Below, piece by piece: positions 1-5,623 of a stretch of 6,953 bases of DNA (position 1 is its first letter; each line of letters starts with the position of its first letter). The translations under genes and the position numbers were made by a program. The notes beneath the pieces are model-generated. The model was not told where the DNA came from and searched no databases. It saw only the letters and a list, made by a program, of their open reading frames with translations. This DNA is from Deltaproteobacteria bacterium (GTDB taxonomy: Bacteria; Chloroflexota; Dehalococcoidia; Dehalococcoidales; BS750m-G39). Where the stretch lies: the NCBI GenBank assembly GCA_030606505.1, contig JAUWGI010000040.1, positions 1 through 6,953 of the forward strand, given 5' to 3'.

Positions 1-277
1 CACTTTCTCCGACAACACCAGGAACACCCTGGACCTGAGCGCTATCCCTTCAATCAAGGAATCCAGCCCCCTGCCTATCATCGTCGACCCCAGCCATGCC
101 GCCGGCAAACGCGACTATGTCATTCCTCTATCAAAAGGAGCCATCGCCGTCGGTGCCGACGGCCTGCTGGTGGAGGTGCACCACGACCCGCCCCACGCCC
201 TCTCCGACGGGATGCAATCCCTCTATCCGGAACAGTTCGGGGAACTAATGAAGGAGATAAATAGTTTAATCAAATGA
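1..277 (+). CDS. aroF: DAHP synthase, type I-beta, C-terminal part (5' end outside window)
   Basis: This is the last 91 codons of 3-deoxy-D-arabino-heptulosonate 7-phosphate synthase, which condenses phosphoenolpyruvate with erythrose 4-phosphate as the first step of the shikimate pathway. The reading frame begins at base 2 (base 1 ends a codon) and stops with TGA at 275-277. The visible part is the end of the TIM barrel: TRNTLDLS, then DPSHAAGKRD, then GADGLLVEVH and ALSDG. The His of DPSH (codon 95-97), the Glu of VEVH 26 residues later and the Asp of LSD 11 residues after that match the spacing of three of the four metal ligands of the Thermotoga/Bacillus-type enzyme; the Cys ligand would lie upstream. 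Whether the missing N-terminus carries a ferredoxin-like or chorismate-mutase regulatory domain cannot be seen, so feedback control is unknown. The stop overlaps the aroB start as ATGA. The symbol is aroF by convention; aroG or aroA are used in other genomes. Confidence 0.95.
   Translation, partial: TFSDNTRNTLDLSAIPSIKESSPLPIIVDPSHAAGKRDYVIPLSKGAIAVGADGLLVEVHHDPPHALSDGMQSLYPEQFGELMKEINSLIK
251..256 (+). promoter_or_regulatory. Possible distant ribosome binding site for aroB
   Basis: AAGGAG lies inside the end of aroF, 17 bases before the ATG at 274 and 20 before the ATG at 277. The match to the anti-Shine-Dalgarno is good but the spacing is longer than the usual 5-10 bases. It may help hold terminating ribosomes for re-initiation on aroB, or be coincidental. 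Confidence 0.35.
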
Positions 278-1386
278 TGGCCAGAAAAGAAAATTCAGCA
301 GAATACGGCCGACACGTCATTAAACTGGAGACAGTTAAGCGCTATCCGATTATTGTCGGTGACGGTATCCTCAGCGGACTTGAGGGTTATTTTGACTTTA
401 GCGTATATTTCGGCATCGCCCTGATAACCGACACCACCGTCAAAAAACTATACGGGCAGAGTGTGCTCGCATTACTGGAGGCAACGGGCAAGAAGCTATC
501 CCTGCTCACCCTGCCCGTGGGGGAGAGAGCCAAGTCGTTGAACATAGTGGAGCGCGGCTACCGGTTTCTGCTGGAGAATAATATAGACCGCAAGGGGCTG
601 ATATGTGCTCTGGGGGGAGGGGTGGTCGGTGATGTGGCCGGGTATCTTGCCGCCACCTACCTCCGAGGGATTGATTACATCCAACTGCCCACCACCCTCC
701 TCGCCCAGGTGGACAGCAGTATCGGCGGCAAGGTGGGAGTCAACTTCGAAGGCAAGAAGAACATGGTCGGCAGCTTCTATCAGCCGAGCGCCATTATCAG
801 CGATGTCTCCTTTATCAAGTCTTTACCCCCCGCCGAGATGCGAAACGGCATGGCCGAGGTAATAAAATATGGTCTGGCTATGGACGAGGAGCTATTCCGC
901 CTACTTGACCAAAAGAAGGAAAAAGAGCTTAATACGGCTGAACTACAGGATATTGTTATGCGTTGCTGCCAGTTGAAAGCCGGCATCGTAGAGGCGGACG
1001 AGACGGAGCGTACCGGCCAGCGGGCCATACTGAACTTCGGTCATACCATTGGTCACGCCCTGGAAGCCGCCACCAAAATGCAAGCGTTGAGTCACGGTGA
1101 GGCGGTGGCTATCGGGATGGCAGCCGCCGCTAGAATAAGTGAGCAAGTGGGCATGCTTGACCAGGGTAACATCTCCAGCATCGAAAACCTGCTATCAAAG
1201 TTCGGCTTGCCTATATACTGTCAGGGGGTAAACCCCGACGACCTGCTTTCAGCCACCCGCTTTGACAAGAAAACAACCCGGGGGCAGACCGGCTGGGTGT
1301 TACTTAAAGGCATTGGTAATGGGGTAACTAACCAGCCGGTGGCGGAGGACGTGGTCAGAAAAGCCCTTATGGAGATATGCCGATGA
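274..1386 (+). CDS. aroB: 3-dehydroquinate synthase
   Basis: AroB converts DAHP to 3-dehydroquinate, the second shikimate step, using NAD+ and a divalent metal in the cytoplasm. The 370-residue protein is of normal length. The NAD-binding glycine motif GGGVVGD is at residues 114-120, followed by LPTTLLAQVDSSIGGKVGVN (138-157) with the active-site Asp147 and Lys153. The metal ligands by family alignment are Glu195 (in AEVIKYG), His257 (in NFGHTIGHALE) and His274 (in SHGEAV). The C-terminal helical domain contains FDKK at 330-333. The ATG at 274 overlaps the aroF stop; a second in-frame ATG at 277 is equally possible. The protein has about 15 residues before the usual first beta strand (VIKLETV), and no other ATG, GTG or TTG lies between. 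The nearest Shine-Dalgarno-like sequence, AAGGAG at 251-256, is 17 bases from the start, longer than usual, so initiation probably relies on coupling to aroF. Confidence 0.97.
   Translation: MMARKENSAEYGRHVIKLETVKRYPIIVGDGILSGLEGYFDFSVYFGIALITDTTVKKLYGQSVLALLEATGKKLSLLTLPVGERAKSLNIVERGYRFLLENNIDRKGLICALGGGVVGDVAGYLAATYLRGIDYIQLPTTLLAQVDSSIGGKVGVNFEGKKNMVGSFYQPSAIISDVSFIKSLPPAEMRNGMAEVIKYGLAMDEELFRLLDQKKEKELNTAELQDIVMRCCQLKAGIVEADETERTGQRAILNFGHTIGHALEAATKMQALSHGEAVAIGMAAAARISEQVGMLDQGNISSIENLLSKFGLPIYCQGVNPDDLLSATRFDKKTTRGQTGWVLLKGIGNGVTNQPVAEDVVRKALMEICR
1371..1374 (+). promoter_or_regulatory. Ribosome binding site deciding the aroQ start
   Basis: GGAG lies within the last codons of aroB. 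It is 8 bases before the ATG at 1383 but only 2 before the in-frame ATG at 1377, so it supports 1383 as the start of aroQ. Confidence 0.7.
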
Positions 1387-1829
1387 GAATACTGGTAATT
1401 AACGGCCCAAATCTAAATATGCTGGGTCAAAGGGAGACTGAGCACTACGGCACCGATACTCTGGAATCGATAGAGCAGGCGCTCACCGAGAAAGGCAAGC
1501 CGCTGGGCTGTGAGCTGGTTTTCTTCCAGTCCAACCATGAGGGGAGCATCATCGACTTCATCCAAGATAAAACAAAGGGGGCCGATGGCATTCTGATTAA
1601 TCCCGGTGCCCTGACCCACTACGGTTACTCCCTTCATGACGCTCTAGTCGATTCCGGACTGCCCATAATTGAGGTGCACCTGTCAGACATCCAGGCCCGG
1701 GAGGAATGGCGCCGGACATCGGTTATTTCAGACATAGTCATCAAGCAGATTAGCGGCCTCAAAACAAAGAGTTATTTGCTGGGGCTTGAAGCCCTGGTCG
1801 AGCATATCAGGAGCCAGAAGAAAAAGTGA
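1383..1829 (+). CDS. aroQ: 3-dehydroquinate dehydratase, type II
   Basis: AroQ removes water from 3-dehydroquinate to give 3-dehydroshikimate, the third shikimate step. The roughly 148-residue length and motifs mark the type II (dodecameric, flavodoxin-like) family, which is unrelated to type I AroD and uses no Schiff-base lysine. Numbered from the ATG at 1383: GPNLNMLG at 8-15 with Asn12, the flexible-lid Arg17 and catalytic Tyr22, QSNHEG at 49-54, NPGALTHYGYSLHDA at 73-87, and EVHLSDI at 97-103 with catalytic His99. An in-frame ATG at 1377 adds two residues, but GGAG at 1371-1374 sits only 2 bases from it and 8 bases from 1383, and 1383 gives an ATGA overlap with the aroB stop like other junctions here, so 1383 is preferred. 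One oddity is Asp102, where the family usually has Asn (HLSN or HISN). The 3' end overlaps the aroA start as GTGA. Confidence 0.96.
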   Translation: MRILVINGPNLNMLGQRETEHYGTDTLESIEQALTEKGKPLGCELVFFQSNHEGSIIDFIQDKTKGADGILINPGALTHYGYSLHDALVDSGLPIIEVHLSDIQAREEWRRTSVISDIVIKQISGLKTKSYLLGLEALVEHIRSQKKK

Positions 1830-3115
1830 AACTAAGAATAACCCCATCATCGGTGACGGGAGAGGTCTCAGCACCACCCTCCAAGAGCTACACCCACCGG
1901 GCGGTGATACTGGCCTCGCTGGCGGCAGGGGAGAGCCTAATCGAGAACCCCCTGCTGTCGGATGACACCCTATACACCATTGATGCATGCCGCTCCCTGG
2001 GCACCGATATTGAACTCAAGGGCAACCGGCTAACGATTACCGGCACCGGCGGTCAAATTAAGGTCGCCCCCGGTAGAGAGAGGATTTTTGCCGGTGACTC
2101 AGGGAGCACTATCCGCCTGGTTGCCCCGCTGGCGGCTTTAGCACCAACGAAGGTTGTCCTTGATGGCGATAGCCGACTGCGCCAGCGCCCGATAGGTGAT
2201 TTGCTTTCGGCACTGGAGAGCCTGGGGGCTAGAGCCCGCTCGCTGGAAAACAACGGCTACCCACCCGTCGAAATTCAGGGGGGAAAGCTCACTGGCGGAG
2301 AGGTTACCGTCTCCGGCGGGGTAAGTTCACAGCACATCAGCGCCCTGCTCATGATTGCCCCCTATACCGGGAACGGGCTCAGAATCAAAGTCGCTAATGA
2401 ACTCCGTTCTAAACCCTACATAGACATAACCATCGATGTTATGCGGGACTTCGGTGTTGAGGCGGTAAATCGCAATTATAAAGAGTTCCTGGTCAAAGGC
2501 GGCCAGAGATACCAGGGACAGCACTACCGGATAGAGGGGGACTACTCCTCCGCCGCCTACTTTCTCGCCGCCGGCGCCATCGGTGGTAAGCCGGTAACGG
2601 TAAAAAATCTAAAAACTAACTCCGTACAGGGTGATAAATATCTTTTAAATATCCTGTCACAGATGGGCTGTTCCGTTGAATACCAGAAAGATGTAGTGAC
2701 AGTTTCCCGCCGTGACGAGATAAAAGGTGTTACCATAGATATGGGTGATTATCCCGACCTTGTCCAGACGGTGGCAGTGGTCGCCGCCTATGCCCGGGGT
2801 AAAACGGAAATAACCAATATCGGTCATCTCAGGTTCAAGGAGACCGACCGCCTCAGCGACACGGCAGCCGAGTTGGGTAAGATGGGGATTAAAGTCGAAG
2901 TTACCGATAACGCCATGGTAGTCTATGGCGGAAAGCCATGGGGCGCTGAATTCGAAGCTCACAACGACCACCGTATGGCGATGAGTTTATCTATCGCCGC
3001 CCTTTTCGCCGAGAGTGATTCCGTCATCAACGGTGCTGAGGCGGTTACCAAGTCCTACCCCCGGTTCTTTACCGACCTGGAAAGCTTAAGGGCGAAAATC
3101 GAGGAACTATCATGA
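1826..3115 (+). CDS. aroA: 3-phosphoshikimate 1-carboxyvinyltransferase (EPSP synthase)
   Basis: AroA transfers the enolpyruvyl group of phosphoenolpyruvate to shikimate 3-phosphate, the sixth shikimate step and the target of glyphosate. The 429-residue length is typical of the two-domain inside-out barrel. Visible motifs are PPSKSYTHR at 17-25 (Lys20 corresponds to E. coli Lys22), GDSGSTIRL at 90-98, RPIGDLL at 121-127, SSQ at 167-169, GDYSSAAYFLAAGAI at 238-252, the catalytic Asp311 in DYPDL, KETDRL at 338-343 with Glu339, NDHRMAM at 380-386, and Lys409 in TKSYPRFF. All catalytic positions I could align are present. The loop equivalent to E. coli LGNAGTAMRP reads GDSGSTIRL, keeping the Gly96 equivalent but with Ser at Thr97 and Leu at Pro101. 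The start is GTG at 1826, the only non-ATG start in the window, with AGGAG at 1809-1813 twelve bases upstream. It overlaps aroQ by four bases and aroK by four bases. Confidence 0.97.
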   Translation: MKLRITPSSVTGEVSAPPSKSYTHRAVILASLAAGESLIENPLLSDDTLYTIDACRSLGTDIELKGNRLTITGTGGQIKVAPGRERIFAGDSGSTIRLVAPLAALAPTKVVLDGDSRLRQRPIGDLLSALESLGARARSLENNGYPPVEIQGGKLTGGEVTVSGGVSSQHISALLMIAPYTGNGLRIKVANELRSKPYIDITIDVMRDFGVEAVNRNYKEFLVKGGQRYQGQHYRIEGDYSSAAYFLAAGAIGGKPVTVKNLKTNSVQGDKYLLNILSQMGCSVEYQKDVVTVSRRDEIKGVTIDMGDYPDLVQTVAVVAAYARGKTEITNIGHLRFKETDRLSDTAAELGKMGIKVEVTDNAMVVYGGKPWGAEFEAHNDHRMAMSLSIAALFAESDSVINGAEAVTKSYPRFFTDLESLRAKIEELS

Positions 3116-3636
3116 ATATCGTCCTTATTGGCATAAGAGGCTCGGGGAAAACAACGGTAGGTAAGATTTTAGCCCGGAAACTGGGCAGAGAGCTCGTTGA
3201 GATGGACGGGCTAATTACCCGGAAAGCGGGGATGAGCATCCCTGAGATTGTGGAAAAGCACGGCTGGGAAAAATTCAGGGATATAGAAGAAGAACTAACC
3301 GGCGAAGTCGCCGGGCGAGATAATATTATCAATGCCAGCGGGGGCGGGGTAGTGACCAGAGAGAAAAACATCGCCACGCTCAAGAAAAAGGGGGTAATGG
3401 TCTGGCTGCAAGCCGATGTTGATACCCTGGTCAACCGTATTGGAGAAGATACCGACCGGCCGCCACTGGGCGAGGGCAGGAGCCGGCGGGAGGATATGGA
3501 GCTCACCCTTAAAGAGCGAAAACCGCTCTACCAGCAAGCCACCGATTTGGCTATTAACACTGAAAACAAAACTCCGGAAGAAGTAGCTGACTTAGTGATA
3601 AACCTGCTAACGATACGGGGGTTCACCCATGATTGA
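3112..3636 (+). CDS. aroK: Shikimate kinase
   Basis: AroK phosphorylates shikimate at the 3-hydroxyl with ATP, the fifth shikimate step. This is a stand-alone P-loop kinase of 174 residues, the usual size. The Walker A motif GIRGSGKTT is at residues 7-15. Asp32 in VEMDGLI corresponds to the shikimate-contacting Asp34 of the Mycobacterium enzyme. The first Asp of the usual DxD pair, near the Mg site, is Glu30 here. GWEKFRDIE at 51-59 supplies the substrate Arg (Arg56), ASGGGVV is the substrate-binding glycine loop, the lid carries DRPPLGEG, and ERKPLYQQ contains the late conserved Arg. The ATG at 3112 overlaps the aroA stop as ATGA, and GAGG at 3101-3104 gives a normal 7-base spacing. The last eight bases overlap aroE. 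The kinase fold is certain; shikimate as substrate rests on these motifs and the neighbouring genes. Confidence 0.95.
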   Translation: MNIVLIGIRGSGKTTVGKILARKLGRELVEMDGLITRKAGMSIPEIVEKHGWEKFRDIEEELTGEVAGRDNIINASGGGVVTREKNIATLKKKGVMVWLQADVDTLVNRIGEDTDRPPLGEGRSRREDMELTLKERKPLYQQATDLAINTENKTPEEVADLVINLLTIRGFTHD

Positions 3637-4477
3637 CGCTAATACCAAAATATGTTGCCTTATCGGCGACCCGGTGGAGCACTCGCTTTCCCCGTTAATC
3701 CATAATGCCGGGTATCAGGCACTCGGAATCAACTACACCTATGTCTCATTCCAGGTCAGCGACATCAAGCAGGCAATAGAGGGCATAAGGGGGCTGGGTA
3801 TACGGGGGGCAAGTATTACCATCCCTCACAAGACCAGCGCTATAAAATACCTCGACCGGATTGACCCGCTGGCTGAGGCAATCGGCGCCGTCAATACTGT
3901 CGTTAACGATGACGGTGTGTTAACCGGCTACAACACCGACGGTGAAGGTGCACTAAAGGCACTAGAGGAAGTGACCGCGCTCAGGGGGAAAAAGGCGGTA
4001 CTGATTGGCGGTGGCGGCAGTGCCCTAGCCATCGCCGTAGGGCTTAAGAAAAAGGGGGTTAAGCTGGTGGTCTTAAACCGGACGGAAGATAAAGCCAGAA
4101 AGCTGGCCAAGCAGGTTAACGCCGAGGACTCCGGCAGCTTGGAGCGGCTGGCTGAAATCTCCTCGGCTGATATCCTGATACATACTACCTCAGTCGGAAT
4201 GTGGCCCAAGACAAGCGAAACAATCATCCCCGATGAACTCCTGCACGACAGGCTCACCGTCTTTGATATTGTCTATAATCCCAAAGAGACCAGACTGCTC
4301 ATTGAAGCCAGAGAGAGGGGATGCGCCATTGTCCATGGCTACAAGATGCTGCTTTATCAGGCAGCCAGGCAATTTGAACTCTTTACCGGACGCCAAGCTC
4401 CATTACCGGCCATGGAGTCCGCCCTAACTCAGGCTTTGGAAGGAGGGAGAGATGCTACGCATTTTGACCGCCGGTGA
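3629..4477 (+). CDS. aroE: Shikimate dehydrogenase (NADP+)
   Basis: AroE reduces 3-dehydroshikimate to shikimate, the fourth shikimate step. The 282-residue protein has the N-terminal substrate domain with SLSP (19-22), TIPHK with catalytic Lys68, GAVNTV with Asn89, and YNTDGEG with Asp104. A Rossmann domain follows with GGGGSALA (127-134), and NRTEDKA at 150-156 is the NADP-selective motif type typical of AroE rather than NAD-dependent YdiB. TSVGM (187-191), FDIVYNP (212-218) and GYKMLLYQAARQFELFTG (237-254) complete the family signature. The dinucleotide loop starts GGGGS where most relatives have GAGGA or GAGGS. The ATG at 3629 overlaps aroK by eight bases and has the G-run GGGGG at 3617-3621 seven bases upstream. 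The last 26 bases also encode the start of aroC, so the C-terminal residues after the conserved helix (about 272-282) are probably unconstrained tail. Confidence 0.96.
   Translation: MIDANTKICCLIGDPVEHSLSPLIHNAGYQALGINYTYVSFQVSDIKQAIEGIRGLGIRGASITIPHKTSAIKYLDRIDPLAEAIGAVNTVVNDDGVLTGYNTDGEGALKALEEVTALRGKKAVLIGGGGSALAIAVGLKKKGVKLVVLNRTEDKARKLAKQVNAEDSGSLERLAEISSADILIHTTSVGMWPKTSETIIPDELLHDRLTVFDIVYNPKETRLLIEARERGCAIVHGYKMLLYQAARQFELFTGRQAPLPAMESALTQALEGGRDATHFDRR
4441..4446 (+). promoter_or_regulatory. Strong ribosome binding site for aroC inside aroE
   Basis: AGGAGG (followed by GAGAG) is a full match to the Shine-Dalgarno core, 5 bases before the aroC ATG at 4452. It lies within the aroE coding sequence, where it encodes part of the EGG stretch near the aroE C-terminus. 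It is the best ribosome binding site in the window. Confidence 0.85.
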
Positions 4478-5603
4478 ATCTCACGGCCCGGCCTGCGTAA
4501 CCATTATCGAGGGAATGCCCGCCGGGGTTAGAGTCCGTGCCGAGGATATCGACCAGGACCTGAAACGCCGGCACTCCGATTCCGGCCGTGGTGGCCGGGG
4601 ACTAATTGAGGAGGATAAGGTGGGAATCCTCTCCGGTATCCGCTACGGCAAGACGCTGGGCAGCCCGATCACGCTGATAGTCAGGAACCTGGACTTTGCT
4701 AACTGGCAGGATGAGATGAGCATTGAGGAGACCGAAAAGCCAGCGGCTAAGGTGACCAGGCCCCGCCCCGGCCACGCCGACCTGGCTGGTGCTTTGAAGT
4801 ACGGACAGGACGACATCAGGAATATCTCAGAGAGAGCCAGTGCCAGAGAGACGGCAGGTAGAGTTATGGCAGGGGCGGTCTTAAGGCAACTACTGCTGGA
4901 ATTCAGTATCAGGATAGCCAGCCACACCATCCAGATAGGCCCGGTAAGACTAACTCGCCGCTATTCTGGTTTTGAAGAGGTAGCCTCGGTCTTTGACACC
5001 AACCCCGATATAAGGTGCATTGACCGGGAAACCTCACAGAAAATGAAAAAGGCAATCTTAGAGGCTGGCGCCAAAAAAGACACCCTGGGCGGGGTGGCGG
5101 AGGTTATCGCCACCGGCGTTCCCGTCGGCCTGGGAAGCGTTATGCACTATGACCGCCGTCTCGACGGCAGGATAGCCCAAGCCCTGATGAGCATCCCCTC
5201 GGTGAAGGCGGTAGAGATAGGCAAAGCCATTGCCGGGTCAGCGATGTTCGGCTCCGAGTTCCAGGACCAGATTGCCCATAAGGGTGGCCGCTTCACCCGC
5301 CCGACCAATAATACGGGTGGCATAGAGGGCGGCATGAGCAACGGCGAAGACATCGTCTGCCGCGTTTACCATAAACCCATCTCAACCCTCGGGGCTCCGG
5401 CAAAAACGGTAGATATCACCACTCACGAGGCGGCGCTGGCCACGGTGGAAAGGTCGGATATCTGCGCTGTCCCCCGCGCCGGAGTTATCTCGGAGGCAAT
5501 GCTGGCTCTGGCTCTGGGGCAGGCAATGACGGAGAAATTTGGCGGCGACCATATAGACGAGATGAAACGTAATTTCAGTTCTTATATTAAGTCACAGCAG
5601 TAG
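4452..5603 (+). CDS. aroC: Chorismate synthase
   Basis: AroC converts 5-enolpyruvylshikimate 3-phosphate to chorismate, the seventh shikimate step, and needs reduced FMN although there is no net redox change. The protein is 383 residues, within the normal range. It begins MLRILTAGESHGP, the family N-terminus with His11, so the start is secure. Further motifs are RRHSDSGRGGR (39-49) with the substrate Arg residues Arg40 and Arg46, GILSGIRYGKTLGSPI (58-73), RPGHADL (105-111) with the second acid-base His108, the DIRN/ERASARETAGR block (121-137), DRRLDGRIAQALMSIPSVK (234-252), MFGSEF (265-270), TNNTGGIEGGMSNGE (285-299), KPISTL (308-313) and AVPRAGVISEAM (339-350). I see no extra flavin-reductase domain, so it looks like the monofunctional bacterial form depending on cellular reduced flavin. 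It overlaps aroE by 26 bases and is the only gene here ending in TAG and followed by a gap. Confidence 0.98.
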   Translation: MLRILTAGESHGPACVTIIEGMPAGVRVRAEDIDQDLKRRHSDSGRGGRGLIEEDKVGILSGIRYGKTLGSPITLIVRNLDFANWQDEMSIEETEKPAAKVTRPRPGHADLAGALKYGQDDIRNISERASARETAGRVMAGAVLRQLLLEFSIRIASHTIQIGPVRLTRRYSGFEEVASVFDTNPDIRCIDRETSQKMKKAILEAGAKKDTLGGVAEVIATGVPVGLGSVMHYDRRLDGRIAQALMSIPSVKAVEIGKAIAGSAMFGSEFQDQIAHKGGRFTRPTNNTGGIEGGMSNGEDIVCRVYHKPISTLGAPAKTVDITTHEAALATVERSDICAVPRAGVISEAMLALALGQAMTEKFGGDHIDEMKRNFSSYIKSQQ

Positions 5604-5612
5604 GCTATTTAT

Positions 5613-5619
5613 AGGGGGG
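5613..5619 (+). promoter_or_regulatory. Ribosome binding site deciding the trpB start
   Basis: AGGGGGG occupies most of the short aroC-trpB gap. It ends 1 base before the ATG at 5621 and 4 bases before the in-frame ATG at 5624, so the second ATG is the better start. This is the only ribosome binding site in the window that lies outside coding sequence. Confidence 0.6.
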
Positions 5620-5623
5620 TATG

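Noticed and set aside
605..862. An 85-codon plus-strand open frame inside aroB
   Set aside because: It overlaps the most conserved part of aroB out of frame, and its translation shows no family features, only Ser/Pro/Trp-rich frame-shifted aroB sequence.
1377..1382. Upstream ATG as the start of aroQ
   Set aside because: The GGAG site is only 2 bases away from it, while the ATG at 1383 has an 8-base spacing and forms the ATGA overlap seen at other junctions.
3069..3506. A 145-codon open frame on the minus strand across aroA/aroK
   Set aside because: It is antisense to well-supported aroK, has low-complexity Ser/Pro-rich composition, no recognisable motif and no independent ribosome binding site; it is a shadow of aroK codon structure. 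Other minus-strand frames in the window were rejected for the same reason.
4582..4598. 6-base inverted repeat CCGGCC / GGCCGG with a 5-base loop near the start of aroC
   Set aside because: It falls in the conserved SGRGGR codons of chorismate synthase and is explained by Gly/Arg codons; there is no T-run.
5093..5114. Perfect 7-base inverted repeat GGTGGCG / CGCCACC with an 8-base loop
   Set aside because: It lies in the middle of aroC, encodes conserved-looking family sequence (GGVAEVIATG), and has no following T-run, so it is not a credible terminator or regulatory hairpin.
5604..5623. Possible promoter or terminator between aroC and trpB
   Set aside because: The gap is about 20 bases and mostly a G-run ribosome binding site; there is no room for a -35/-10 pair or a stem followed by a T-run.
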